A DNA stretch of 64,000 nucleotides from an uncultured Collinsella sp. (GCA_900544095.1 UQTV01000001.1:558001-622000), one strand, 5' to 3'. Positions 1-7,996 are shown, counted from the first letter of the stretch. Numbers and translations: made by a program. Notes: a model not told the origin generated them from the sequence alone.

Positions 1-556
1 ACGTGATAAGAGCGACGCACCATGCCTGCGGGGTGCCCCACAGCGGCGTGCCCATACCGCCGGCCATGTACTTGACGGCCGTGGGATACAGCGAAACGCC
101 GATGGAAAAGATGACCGTACCGGTCACGACGGGCGGGAACAGCCACTTAATCTTGCTGTAGGCCAGACCAAAGAGGGCCGCGACGGCACCGCCGACAATC
201 TCGCCGCCCAGCAGCGCACCAAAGCTAAAGCCCGAGGCACCCATGGCCTGAAGGGCCGGCAGGAACGCGAACGAGACGCCCATGACGATGGGCAGGCCGC
301 CGCCGATGCGACGGAAGGGAGCGAAGGCCTGAAGGGCCGTGTCGAGTGCCGAAAGAATGAGCGCGACCTGAATGATGTCGGTGCTCTGCTGGCTATTAAA
401 GCCGTAGACGCCGGCCATGATGACCGCCGGGGTAATGATGCCGGCAAACGATGCCAACACGTGCTGAAGGGCACACGGGATCATTTCCTTAACGGGCGGC
501 ATGCCTTCACGAGTGAACAGGGCTTCAGTGCCGTTCGTAACCGTCTCCTGGGCCAT
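1..556 (-). CDS. NCS2-family xanthine/uracil permease (3' truncated by window edge)
   Basis: Integral membrane nucleobase:cation symporter, expected to import xanthine, uracil or a related base. Translating the minus strand from ATG 554-556 gives about 185 residues. It starts MAQETVTNGTEALFTREGMP and continues through hydrophobic stretches rich in Gly and Ala (for example PAVIMAGVYGF and LPIVMGVSFAFLPALQAMG) as expected for the N-terminal half of NCS2 carriers. Family members are about 430-460 residues, so more than half the gene lies outside. An AGGATT stretch lies 11 bases before the start. It is divergent from the YheO-type regulator at 909. Family assignment is confident; substrate is not. 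Confidence 0.8.
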   Translation of the reverse strand, partial: MAQETVTNGTEALFTREGMPPVKEMIPCALQHVLASFAGIITPAVIMAGVYGFNSQQSTDIIQVALILSALDTALQAFAPFRRIGGGLPIVMGVSFAFLPALQAMGASGFSFGALLGGEIVGGAVAALFGLAYSKIKWLFPPVVTGTVIFSIGVSLYPTAVKYMAGGMGTPLWGTPQAWCVALIT

Positions 557-908
557 TTGACCACCAATCCTAGAAGTAGTTGTTTTCGCATCTAGCGTCC
601 TATTGTGACGCAGTGCGGGGCTGAGGTTGTGCCTTCGTTGCATATCGTATTGAAGATTTTCCTCATATTTAATAATAATTTTTTGTTATCAGACTATTCT
701 TCAGCTGAGATAATACATTTCCGCAGTTCAGGAAAGTGTCTGGTCAAAATAACATCTTACTATTCTTTTGGTCAACCGTTTACCGCCAAAATCCTTCCGC
801 TCATCTGTATTACGCAATGTACCTGCGAATATGCGAGTCAATAGACACCGTGTTACCATGAGAAAAAATTGTTATGAACATTTCCGATTTCACCCAAAGG
901 AGTTGCTC
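557..908. other. divergent intergenic region with AT-rich core
   Basis: This 352-bp gap separates the permease (minus) from the YheO-type regulator (plus). Positions 655-720 are strikingly AT-rich for this genome. I looked for a purine riboswitch in the permease leader and saw no convincing match. The only element I can point to is a sigma70-like promoter reading right. Confidence 0.5.
686..714 (+). promoter_or_regulatory. candidate sigma70 promoter for the YheO-type regulator
   Basis: TTATCA at 686-691 and GATAAT at 709-714 are separated by 17 bases, inside the AT-rich part of the gap. The implied leader is long (about 190 bases), so this is a candidate only. Confidence 0.4.
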
Positions 909-1565
909 GTGAACGAGACCGTACGCCGCTTTTTGCCGATGGTCGATTTCCTGGAGCAGATACTCGGCAAAAACAGCGAAATCGTCCTGCACGATTTCTC
1001 GGATCCCGACCACGCCATCGTCGATATTCGCAACGGTATCGTGAGCGGCCGCAAGATTGGCGGACCCGCTACCGATCTTGCGCTCAAGATTATGCACGAC
1101 CCCAAGTATCGCGACTTGCCGTTTATTACGGGCTGCGAGGGGCGCGGGGCTAGCGGCAAGACGTTGGAGTCCGCGACGTACTTTATCCGTGAGGACGGCG
1201 AGATCGTCGGCATGCTGTGCGTCAACACCGATCTTTCGGCCGTGCGCAACATCAATGCCATGGCCCAGCAGCTTATGGCCTGCTTCGACGCCGCGCCAGT
1301 CCGCACGGAGCCCTCCCCCATCGAGGTCGAGAGCCTTTCTGAGTCCACACAGGAGCTCATCGACCGCAGTATTTCCGAGCTGCTCGAAAGCCGCGGGCAG
1401 GATGTCGCCTCGCTCGGCCAGGCCGATCGCGTGGACGTTATTCGCCACCTTAACGGCAATGGCGTATTTATGCTCAAGGGTGCCGTTGCCTGCGCCGCCG
1501 CCGCACTTGGCATCTCTGAGCCCAGCGTCTACCGCTATCTACAAAAGGTCCGCAAGGAGGGCTAG
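909..1565 (+). CDS. YheO/DauR-type transcriptional regulator (PAS-like plus HTH)
   Basis: Cytoplasmic DNA-binding regulator of 218 residues, close to the usual 220-240 of the family. The N-terminal part (VRRFLPMVDFLEQILGKNSE, then an HDF segment) is the YheO-like PAS-type sensor. The C-terminal 60 residues (RVDVIRHLNGNGVF, then AAALGISEPSVYRYLQKVR) are the helix-turn-helix. I start at GTG 909 because AAAGGAG lies 6 bases upstream; an in-frame ATG at 858 has no comparable ribosome-binding site. It is divergent from the nucleobase permease, so control of that transporter is a reasonable inference. The effector is unknown. Confidence 0.8.
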   Translation: MNETVRRFLPMVDFLEQILGKNSEIVLHDFSDPDHAIVDIRNGIVSGRKIGGPATDLALKIMHDPKYRDLPFITGCEGRGASGKTLESATYFIREDGEIVGMLCVNTDLSAVRNINAMAQQLMACFDAAPVRTEPSPIEVESLSESTQELIDRSISELLESRGQDVASLGQADRVDVIRHLNGNGVFMLKGAVACAAAALGISEPSVYRYLQKVRKEG

Positions 1566-1570
1566 CCCAC

Positions 1571-1607
1571 TGATCCCTTGGGGACGGAGGAAAACGAATC
1601 ATTTTTT
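1571..1607. repeat. GGGAC-core repeat, family II (copy 1)
   Basis: A TGATCC...GGATCA-type element whose middle reads GGGGACGGAGGAAAAC. It starts six bases after the regulator stop codon. Related copies lie at 7325, 7376 and, inverted, 7598. The ends are short inverted repeats. A REP-like, RAYT-mobilised origin is inferred; no transposase is in the window. Confidence 0.7.
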
Positions 1608-1712
1608 GCCCGAAAGGCTGCTGAAGACTTTGTCCTGCTTAGGCTGCGGGCATCGTCCATCGCGACGTCGCCACTATACTTTTGAGTATCTGAGCATTTT
1701 GAAAGGCAGGAT

Positions 1713-4205
1713 ATGACCGCAACCGCCAGTCGAACCACCAACCGCAGACCCGAGCTCTTGGCCCCCGCCGGAGGCCCGGAGCCCTTTGCCGCCGCACTCG
1801 CTGCCGGCGCCGATGCCATCTACTGCGGCATGGGCAGCTTCAACGCCCGCCGCAAGGCAACAAACTTTACCGACGAGGCCTTTGAGCAGGCCTGCCGCGC
1901 CGCACATCTAGCCGGGTCGCGCGTCTACGTCACGGTCAACATCGTCATCAAGGAATCCGAGATGAGCGACGCGCTGCAGCTCATCCATCGCTGCTCCACG
2001 CTGGGCGCCGATGCCTTCATTATCCAGGACTGGGGCTTGTTCTTTGAGGTCAAGCGCACCATGCCCGGCATCGAGACACACATCTCGACCCAGGCGAACA
2101 TCCATGATGACCGCGGAACCATCTGGTGCCGCGAGCAGGGCGCCGACCGCGTGACCCTCTCGCGCGAGCTTTCCATCGACGAAATCGCCGCCATTCACAA
2201 CGCCGCGCCCGACGTTGACCTTGAGGTCTTTAGCCACGGCGCCATCTGCTTTTGCTACTCGGGCCTGTGCCTGCTGTCGAGCCTTGCCATGGCGGGCCGC
2301 TCGGCCAACCGCGGCATGTGCGCTCAGCCCTGTCGTCTGCCTTACGAGCTGATCGACGAGAACGGCCGCTCGCTCTCCCCTGCCGGTCGCGAACGCGCGC
2401 TGTGCCCGCGCGACACCAATACTTCGCAGCTCGTTCGCCGTCTGTATGACGCCGGTGCCGCGTCGCTCAAGCTCGAGGGCCGCATGAAGGCCCCCGATTA
2501 CGTGTATTCCATCGTCGACGTGTATCGTCATCAGATTGATGACATGTTGGCCAATGTTTCGACCTCTAAGGATGAAGAGGCCGCCCGCCAGCGCCAGCTC
2601 AAGCGCTGCTTTAACCGTGACTTTACGCACGCCTATCAGGACGGCACCTCGGGCGACGAGATGATGAGCTACGAGCGCTCCAACAACCGCGGCCAGATTG
2701 TGGGCACGGTGCTCGGTAGCCGCCTGGCCAACCGCGATGTGCGCGGGCTCAAGCCCGACGACCGCCGTCGCCGCGCCGCCATCGCCCGCATTGAGCTGTT
2801 TGAGCCCGTGGGAAAAGGCGACCTGTTGGAGCTTCGCCACGACGATGAGTTCGACCAGTTCCTGACCACCATCGCCGCCGATGATGCCGCCGCGGGCGAC
2901 ATCATCGAGTGCCGCGTGCCCCGCAGCATGCCCGAGGGCTGCCGCGTGCGCGTGATTCGAAGCCAGCGCGCCATTGACGCTGCCGGCGCCGCGCTCAAGC
3001 GCGATGTGCTGCGCCGCCGCGCCGTAGATGTGTCCGTCGTGGCGCGTCTGGACGAGCCGTTTACCGTTACGCTCACCTGCTGCGACGACCCCACGCTCAC
3101 CGCCACCGCAACCGGCTTTACCGTTGAGGCCGCCAAGACTCGCGCCGTCGAGGCGGCCGATCTGGTTGAGCACGTCGGGCGTATGGGCTCCTCGCCCTTT
3201 GAGGCTGCGAGCTTTGATGTGGCGCTCGATGAGGGCTGTGGCATGGGCTTTTCCGCCGTACATAAGGTGCGCGCTGCCGCTTGCAAGGCGCTGGAAGAGG
3301 CCATTCTGGCACCCTACGAGGAGCGCGCGAAAACGCTCGAGTTGCCGGTACTCGACAAATGTACGCGTGCCATGCCCGAACACTACCGCGATGAGCCGCA
3401 GATCTGCGCCACCGTCACCTCGCTCGACGCCGCCGAGGCAGCGCGCGCGGAGGGTGCAACACGCATCTACATGACCACCGACGCGCTCGATGCGGCCGAG
3501 CTCTCCCCCGCCGATGCGTTTGAGCAGGGCATCGTACCTGTGCTCGATGAGGTCTGCCGCGCCGTTGACCACGTACGCGTCGACCCGTGGGTTGTTGCCG
3601 GTGCCACGGTCGCTATCGGCAACATCTCTGAGCTTTCCCTGGCCGCCCAGGTTGGCGCCACGGCCGAGATTCGATCCTGCCTGCCCGTGCACAACGCGCC
3701 CTGCATGGAGGCACTCGCCGAGCGCGGAGCCGGCGCGTTTTGGCTCTCGCCCGAGATCACGCTCGACGAGATCATCTCGCTTGGCACCTCCGCGCCCGCA
3801 GCCCTGGGCATCACCGTTTTCGGCCGCCCGCGCGTTATGACGAGCGAGCACTGCATCCTGCAGGTTGCCAACGGTTGTATCCACGATTGCGCCAATTGCC
3901 ACCTGCGCGCCCGCAAGCTGTCGCTCAAGAATATCGACGGCAAGGTCATGCCGGTGCGCACCGATATCCACGGCCGCTCGCGCCTGTACGACGCCTACCC
4001 CATTGACCTCACGCCGCAGGTTCCACAGCTGCTCGATGCCGGCGTGCGCCGTCTTATGGTCGACGGAACCCTGCTCGAGGCCGATGAGATTGGCCGTGCC
4101 GTCGCTCGTGTCCGCCGAGCCATTGAGGCTGCGCAGGCAGGTCGCAAGCCCGCTGCCCGCCTGCGCGGGGCGACCTCGGGCTGCATGTTTGTGGGAATTA
4201 GCTAA
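1713..4205 (+). CDS. U32 peptidase-family protein (RlhA/YhbU-like), long form
   Basis: 830-residue cytoplasmic protein. Residues 12-40 (ELLAPAGGPEPFAAALAAGA) are the typical U32 N-terminus. Residues 171-189, EVFSHGAICFCYSGLCLLS, fit the U32 signature exactly, including its two cysteines. A further Cys pair follows in CAQPCR, and the C-terminal third carries a NGCIHDCANCH cluster. U32 proteins include prephenate-dependent tRNA and 23S rRNA hydroxylation enzymes (TrhP, RlhA) as well as collagenase-like proteases; the long two-module architecture resembles RlhA, so RNA modification is my preferred reading. The start at 1713 has GAAAGGCAGG upstream. It lies 15 bp before a pseudouridine synthase, which fits an RNA-modification pair. 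Confidence 0.82.
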   Translation: MTATASRTTNRRPELLAPAGGPEPFAAALAAGADAIYCGMGSFNARRKATNFTDEAFEQACRAAHLAGSRVYVTVNIVIKESEMSDALQLIHRCSTLGADAFIIQDWGLFFEVKRTMPGIETHISTQANIHDDRGTIWCREQGADRVTLSRELSIDEIAAIHNAAPDVDLEVFSHGAICFCYSGLCLLSSLAMAGRSANRGMCAQPCRLPYELIDENGRSLSPAGRERALCPRDTNTSQLVRRLYDAGAASLKLEGRMKAPDYVYSIVDVYRHQIDDMLANVSTSKDEEAARQRQLKRCFNRDFTHAYQDGTSGDEMMSYERSNNRGQIVGTVLGSRLANRDVRGLKPDDRRRRAAIARIELFEPVGKGDLLELRHDDEFDQFLTTIAADDAAAGDIIECRVPRSMPEGCRVRVIRSQRAIDAAGAALKRDVLRRRAVDVSVVARLDEPFTVTLTCCDDPTLTATATGFTVEAAKTRAVEAADLVEHVGRMGSSPFEAASFDVALDEGCGMGFSAVHKVRAAACKALEEAILAPYEERAKTLELPVLDKCTRAMPEHYRDEPQICATVTSLDAAEAARAEGATRIYMTTDALDAAELSPADAFEQGIVPVLDEVCRAVDHVRVDPWVVAGATVAIGNISELSLAAQVGATAEIRSCLPVHNAPCMEALAERGAGAFWLSPEITLDEIISLGTSAPAALGITVFGRPRVMTSEHCILQVANGCIHDCANCHLRARKLSLKNIDGKVMPVRTDIHGRSRLYDAYPIDLTPQVPQLLDAGVRRLMVDGTLLEADEIGRAVARVRRAIEAAQAGRKPAARLRGATSGCMFVGIS

Positions 4206-4220
4206 CCGAAAGGCTTACAC

Positions 4221-4880
4221 GTGAACGAAGAACCTCAAGTCCTCTACTGCGACGCCTGGCTCATGGCCATCGATAAGCCCGCCGGCATGATCGTCCACGG
4301 TGACGGCACCGGTGAGCGCACACTTACCGACTACGCCAGCGACCTGCTGTTGGCCATGGGCGACGGCTTTGCCGCGACCGACATGCAACCGCTCAACCGC
4401 CTGGACCGCAACACTACCGGCGTGGTGTTGTTCTCGCTCGACAAGCAGACACAACCCGCTTTTGACCAGATGGTGATCGACCACGCATTCGAAAAGCACT
4501 ATCTGGCGCTGGCCGAGGGCAAGATCGACTGGAACGAGAAGCTCATCGACAAGCCCATCGCCCGCGACCGCCACGATAGCCGCAAGATGCGCGTTGGCGC
4601 CAGCGGCAAGCCGTCTCAGACGCGCGTCAAGGTGCTCAAGCGCCTTAAGAGCCGACGAGGCCTGCCCACGCGTTCGTATATCGATGTCGAGCTGCTCACA
4701 GGCCGCAAACACCAGATTCGTGTGCACCTGGCCAGCGAGCATCACCCCCTGGTTGGCGACGACTTGTACGGCACGCCGCGCCCCTGTGGCCTGATGCTCC
4801 ACGCCCACAGCGTGTCTTTTACGCATCCCGTTACCGGCGAGCACGTCCACATCGAAGCCCCCTGCCCCTGGGAGCCCTAA
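4221..4880 (+). CDS. RluA-family pseudouridine synthase
   Basis: 219-residue RNA pseudouridine synthase of the RluA/RsuA superfamily. The catalytic motif is LNRLDRNTTG (Asp62; canonical HRLD has Asn here in place of His). Further family blocks are AIDKPAGMIVHG near residue 16 and LLTGRKHQIRVHLA near residue 158. No S4 domain is visible, so it is a stand-alone catalytic domain. The GTG start at 4221 has GAAAGG 8 bases upstream. It lies 15 bp downstream of the U32 gene and is probably cotranscribed. A family I repeat begins immediately after its TAA. The target RNA cannot be deduced. Confidence 0.85.
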   Translation: MNEEPQVLYCDAWLMAIDKPAGMIVHGDGTGERTLTDYASDLLLAMGDGFAATDMQPLNRLDRNTTGVVLFSLDKQTQPAFDQMVIDHAFEKHYLALAEGKIDWNEKLIDKPIARDRHDSRKMRVGASGKPSQTRVKVLKRLKSRRGLPTRSYIDVELLTGRKHQIRVHLASEHHPLVGDDLYGTPRPCGLMLHAHSVSFTHPVTGEHVHIEAPCPWEP

Positions 4881-4918
4881 ACCACCACAATGGGGACAGG
4901 CACCTTTGTGGTGGTTTT
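4881..4918. repeat. GGGAC-core hairpin repeat, family I (copy 1)
   Basis: Inverted repeat ACCACCACAA...TTGTGGTGGT around a TGGGGACAGGCACC centre, starting on the base after the RluA-type stop codon. Other copies are at 5251, 59904, 60811 and 63538. It could act as a 3'-end hairpin; a short T run (GGTTTTG) follows. Confidence 0.85.
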
Positions 4919-4948
4919 GCCGCAATGGCTCAGTCGCGGTCCCAAAAC

Positions 4949-5166
4949 GTCTCGATCTGTAACAGTTAGAGCCCATTTTCCGGTCTATCCGTTACAGATC
5001 GAGACATTCGAATCTCCCTCAAGGGAAAATCTCAACCTGTAACAGTAACTCGGCAAAATCCGTCCCAGATGTTACAGATTGAGAAAAAGGGGCGGCGCGG
5101 TTCGGAAGTATCTCAATCTGTAACACCTAGCCCACTTTTAACGGTCCAGTTGTTACAGACTTAGAC
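4949..5166. repeat. three-unit hairpin array with 80-81 bp period
   Basis: Three inverted repeats at 4949-5005, 5029-5084 and 5110-5166. Each has arms like TCTCAATCTGTAACA and its reverse complement around a 22-25 base loop. The loops share a CCCATTTTCCGGTC-like core. Arm pairing is perfect over 15 bp in unit 1, has one mismatch in unit 2 and two in unit 3. Units start 80 and 81 bp apart, with unique spacers of 23 and 25 bp. I do not recognise the family. Confidence 0.85.
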
Positions 5167-5182
5167 AAACCGACAGACAACG

Positions 5183-5218
5183 AAAGCGGCAACGCCCGTG
5201 ATGGACGCTGCCGCTTTT
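5183..5218. terminator. bidirectional intrinsic terminator
   Basis: AAAGCGGCA pairs with TGCCGCTTT around a 17-base loop, with A and T runs on the two sides, so it can serve transcripts from either direction. It lies between convergent genes. Confidence 0.65.
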
Positions 5219-5250
5219 CTATTGAGAAAACTCCTCGGTTTTCGTTACTA

Positions 5251-5288
5251 ACCACCACATTGGGGACAGGCACCTTTGTGGTGGTTTT
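5251..5288. repeat. GGGAC-core hairpin repeat, family I (copy 2)
   Basis: Same structure as 4881-4918 (ACCACCACATTGGGGACAGG, then the complementary arm). It lies 23 bp past the DeoR gene stop codon. Confidence 0.85.
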
Positions 5289-5310
5289 GGCCTTAGCCCG
5301 TACCGTGCTG

Positions 5311-6057
5311 TTAGACCGTGATGACGTTGTCCATTGCCCGGTACTTGGCGGGGACCTCGCCTGCGGTAATAATCGTTGCGTCGCGGAAGTCCGCGAACTT
5401 GACGGGCGCCACCATGCCAAATTTGCTGGCGTCCGAGATTACGAAGCGCTTGGCCGTATGGCGCATCGAGATACGCTTTACTTGCGCTTCCTCGATATCG
5501 GGCGCCGTGAAGCCCTGCTCGGCGGCAATGCCGTTAGAACCCCAAAAGCCACAATTGAAGTTGTAGCGGTCTAGGGTTGCCAAGGCATCGGGGCCAACGA
5601 GCGCCTCGGTCTCGGGTTTGAGCTCGCCGCCCAGCACTACGGTGCGCATGCCGCGCAAAGCGAGGCGCTGAGCATGGAGCACGGAATCGGTCACATAGGT
5701 GACACCTTCAAGGTGTGGAAGATGCTCGATGAGCTTGAGCGTCGTCGAGCCCGAGTCGATGTATACAAAGCTCTCGGGCTCCACAAGCGCCGCCGCACGG
5801 GCGCAGATACGCTCCTTATCGTCGTTATGGAGGTCGCTGCGCTCGTTGAGCGTTAGGTCGCGCGTCACGTGCGCGCGCTCAAGACTCGTCGCTCCGCCGT
5901 GGACCTTGGCGATGCGGTGCGCTCGATCGAGCGTCTGCAGGTCGCGCCGAATGGTGGACGCCGTCACGCCCAAGGCCTCAGCAAGCTCTGGCACAGTAAC
6001 CGAGCCAGCCTGCTGCACCATCGACACAATCGCATTGAGCCTATCTTCCGCTAGCAT
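5311..6057 (-). CDS. DeoR/GlpR-family transcriptional regulator
   Basis: 248-residue cytoplasmic repressor. Residues 1-57 hold the DeoR winged helix (SVTVPELAEALGVTASTIRR, then DLQTLD); the rest is the DeoRC sugar-phosphate sensor, with YIDSGSTTLKLIEHLP and a GPDALATLDRYNFNCGFWG block. The start at 6057 has GAGGAG upstream, and only 3 bp separate it from the oxidoreductase gene, so the two form an operon. DeoR proteins usually respond to phosphorylated sugars, so this regulator probably controls the oxidoreductase and itself. The inducer is unknown. Confidence 0.88.
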   Translation of the reverse strand: MLAEDRLNAIVSMVQQAGSVTVPELAEALGVTASTIRRDLQTLDRAHRIAKVHGGATSLERAHVTRDLTLNERSDLHNDDKERICARAAALVEPESFVYIDSGSTTLKLIEHLPHLEGVTYVTDSVLHAQRLALRGMRTVVLGGELKPETEALVGPDALATLDRYNFNCGFWGSNGIAAEQGFTAPDIEEAQVKRISMRHTAKRFVISDASKFGMVAPVKFADFRDATIITAGEVPAKYRAMDNVITV

Positions 6058-6060
6058 CGT

Positions 6061-7140
6061 TTACTCCTCCTCGGGGTACACGACTCCCCAGTCGGCGCGA
6101 AGCTTGGTCATAAGCTCCATAACATCAGAAGCATATTCCAGCAGCTCACGCTTGGAGTCGTCACCGGCAACGGCCTTCTCAAGATCGGCCATCTCATAGC
6201 AAAGGGCGTAAGCCTCGGTGCCCGCGCGGACCTCCTCACGATGACCGTCTGCGGTCCACACAATCGTCGAGTGATCGGCGCGCGGGTACTCGTTTATCTC
6301 GATGTAGCAGTTGTCAAAGCTGATGACCGAGCGCTTGGGCTGCTTGGAGTGGAGCGTAAGGCTCACGACGCCCAGCTGCTGCTCGGCGTTACGGCAGACA
6401 ATGCCACCCGCTACGTCGACACCGGTCTCACAGGTGTTGCCCAGCGAGACGACCTCAGCGGGCTGGCTCGCCATAAAGAGGCGCATGACGGACAAGGCAT
6501 AGACGCCAATGTCGAGCATGGCACCGCCAGCAAGGTTGCGATTGTAGAAGCGGTTGGTCAGGTCGCCGTACTCCTTGTAGCTACCAAAGTTGAGCTGAGC
6601 GAGGTTCATGCGGCCAAACTCGCCAGCATCCATGCGGCGGCGCAGCTCCTGATACAGCGGCATGTGGAGCACCGTGGTGGCATCCATAAGGACCACGTTA
6701 TGCTCGTCGGCAATGGCGCGGGCCTCGTCAAGCTCGGCGGAGTTGAGAGTAATGGCCTTCTCGCAGAGCACGTGCTTGCCAGCTGCCAGAGCGGCTTGCA
6801 GGTAGGTGATATGAGTGTTGTGCGGCGTGGTGATATAGACTGCGTCAATGTTCGGATCAGCATAGAGATCCTCGACCGTGTCATAAACTTTTTCGATGCC
6901 ATACTGCTCGGCAAAAGCCTGAGCCTTGGACAGCGTACGGTTGGCGACGCCCGCAAGCTTGCGGCCGGCAAGAGCGAGAGACTGGGCCATCTGGTTAGCA
7001 ATAACGCCGCACCCGATCACAGCCCAACGAAGCTCGGGAGCCGTAAAGATGTCGTTAGGGAACGGCTTGTCCTGGACCGAAGCGAACGCTGCCTTAGCGG
7101 CTGCCGCAGCGTCAAGCGGAGCCTGCTTGGAATCTGCCAT
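6061..7140 (-). CDS. Gfo/Idh/MocA-family NAD(P)-dependent oxidoreductase
   Basis: 359-residue soluble dehydrogenase of the glucose-fructose oxidoreductase family, which oxidises sugars, inositols or trans-dihydrodiols with NAD(P). A Rossmann segment WAVIGCGVIANQMAQ lies at residues 39-53, after an unusually long 38-residue N-terminal extension. The family EKP motif reads CEKAI here. The C-terminal half carries the alpha/beta domain (GGAMLDIGVYALS). The ATG at 7140 has GGAGG 7 bases upstream. It is first in an operon with the DeoR regulator, so it is probably induced by a sugar derivative. Substrate cannot be assigned. Confidence 0.85.
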   Translation of the reverse strand: MADSKQAPLDAAAAAKAAFASVQDKPFPNDIFTAPELRWAVIGCGVIANQMAQSLALAGRKLAGVANRTLSKAQAFAEQYGIEKVYDTVEDLYADPNIDAVYITTPHNTHITYLQAALAAGKHVLCEKAITLNSAELDEARAIADEHNVVLMDATTVLHMPLYQELRRRMDAGEFGRMNLAQLNFGSYKEYGDLTNRFYNRNLAGGAMLDIGVYALSVMRLFMASQPAEVVSLGNTCETGVDVAGGIVCRNAEQQLGVVSLTLHSKQPKRSVISFDNCYIEINEYPRADHSTIVWTADGHREEVRAGTEAYALCYEMADLEKAVAGDDSKRELLEYASDVMELMTKLRADWGVVYPEEE

Positions 7141-7324
7141 ATGTGCCTCCTGCGTCGTGAAAAGTCTTTCATTTCTGACAGCTCTATATTCGCACAGATG
7201 CGCGTGTATGTGCGTGCTTCTGCTTATATTACCGCTAAATGGTCAAAGTTCAGCAGCAGACGGTGCATATACAAGCATAGTCACACAATCCTACGCACGT
7301 AACTACGCACAAATGCGCATCACC

Positions 7325-7357
7325 TGATCCCTTGGGGACGGAGGAAAACGGATCACC
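7325..7357. repeat. GGGAC-core repeat, family II (copy 2)
   Basis: TGATCCCTTGGGGACGGAGG followed by AAAACGGATCA; almost identical to 1571-1607. Confidence 0.8.
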
Positions 7358-7375
7358 TTTTACACGGAAAGCTGT

Positions 7376-7411
7376 GATGATCCGTTAGGGACGGAGGAAA
7401 ACGGATCATTT
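7376..7411. repeat. GGGAC-core repeat, family II (copy 3)
   Basis: TGATCCGTTAGGGACGGAGG followed by AAAACGGATCA; same orientation as copy 2 and separated from it by 18 bp. Confidence 0.8.
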
Positions 7412-7517
7412 GAGGCGTCGCGCCAGCCAGCAGTTGTCCTTTTAACCGTTGCCTCACCGAGTCCGCAACAACGCACACGCTGACCGACTGTCACGCCAGC
7501 CTTTCGTGCGCGCAACC

Positions 7518-7585
7518 ACTCATTTAAGTCTGTCCCCAATGACTGCCGAACAACGGCCACTCATTTAAGTCTGTCCCCAATGAGT
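7518..7585. repeat. paired GGGAC-core repeats, family III
   Basis: Two direct copies at 7518-7544 and 7558-7585 share TCATTTAAGTCTGTCCCCAA followed by TGA. The CTGTCCCC core is the complement of the GGGGACAG core of family I, suggesting related mobilisation. Confidence 0.75.
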
Positions 7586-7597
7586 ACCGCGGACGGT

Positions 7598-7630
7598 AAT
7601 GATCCGTTTTCCTCCGTCCCCAAGGGATCA
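7598..7630. repeat. GGGAC-core repeat, family II (copy 4, inverted)
   Basis: TGATCCGTTTTCCTCCGTCC followed by CCAAGGGATCA: the reverse complement of copies 1-3. It abuts the ribosomal-operon terminator. Confidence 0.8.
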
Positions 7631-7665
7631 AAAAAGGCCCGGGTGCCGTGGCATCCGGGCCTTTG
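7630..7665 (-). terminator. terminator of the rplC...rplX operon
   Basis: On the minus strand AAAGGCCCGGATGCC pairs with GGCACCCGGGCCTTT and is followed by a T run. It lies 25 bp after rplX, so transcription of the S10/spc-type genes probably ends here, before rplE. Confidence 0.85.
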
Positions 7666-7690
7666 CTAGCAACTTGATGTTGCGGGCAGC

Positions 7691-7996
7691 TTAGAACTTG
7701 TGGCCGCACTTCTTGCAGACGCGCAGCTTGTTCTTGCCGTCCTTCTCGTGACCGACGCGGGTAACCTTACCGCACTCGGGGCAGACGAGATTGACGTTGG
7801 AGGCGTCGATGGGAGCCTCCTGCGAAACGATGCCGCCCTGCTGGTTGGCAGCGTTGGGCTTGACGGCCTTCTTGACGACCGAAACGCCCTCGACAACGAC
7901 CTTGTTCTCGGCGGGGAGAGCACGCAGGACAACGCCCTGCTTGCCGCGATCCTTACCAGAGAGAACCTGGACCTTATCGCCCTTCTTGATATACAT
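7691..7996 (-). CDS. rplX: 50S ribosomal protein L24
   Basis: 101-residue 23S rRNA-binding assembly initiator of the large subunit. The KOW motif is GDKVQVLSGKDRGKQGVVL at residues 6-24. Two Cys pairs, CPECG and CKKCG, near the C-terminus form a zinc ribbon seen in some L24 lineages. The start has GGGGAG upstream. It is the last gene before a strong terminator. rplE, which normally follows, is not in this transcription unit. Confidence 0.97.
   Translation of the reverse strand: MYIKKGDKVQVLSGKDRGKQGVVLRALPAENKVVVEGVSVVKKAVKPNAANQQGGIVSQEAPIDASNVNLVCPECGKVTRVGHEKDGKNKLRVCKKCGHKF

Larger units (their letters stand above)
4881..5310. other. 430-bp convergent intergenic region packed with repeats
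   Basis: The gap lies between the 3' ends of the RluA-type gene and the DeoR gene. It contains family I repeats at each end, a three-unit hairpin array in the middle and one intrinsic terminator. I see no coding potential. Because both flanking genes end here, these elements are not upstream operators for either neighbour. Confidence 0.75.
7141..7690. other. 550-bp intergenic region with clustered GGGAC-core repeats
   Basis: The gap contains the upstream region of the oxidoreductase operon (7141-7324, AT-rich with several GCGCAT/TGTGCG motifs that could be operator half-sites) and a cluster of REP-like elements (7325-7630). It ends with the terminator of the ribosomal operon. I see no gene. 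Confidence 0.7.

Noticed and set aside
557..660. Purine riboswitch before the nucleobase permease
   Set aside because: The conserved purine-riboswitch junction and loop motifs are not present in the leader.
1908..3971. A 687-codon open frame antisense to the U32 gene
   Set aside because: Low-complexity Ala/Gly/Arg translation typical of antisense high-GC DNA; the plus strand has the exact U32 signature.
4949..5166. CRISPR array
   Set aside because: Only three units, each an inverted repeat about 56 bp long with a loop. Spacers of 23-25 bp are not uniform in kind and no cas gene is nearby.
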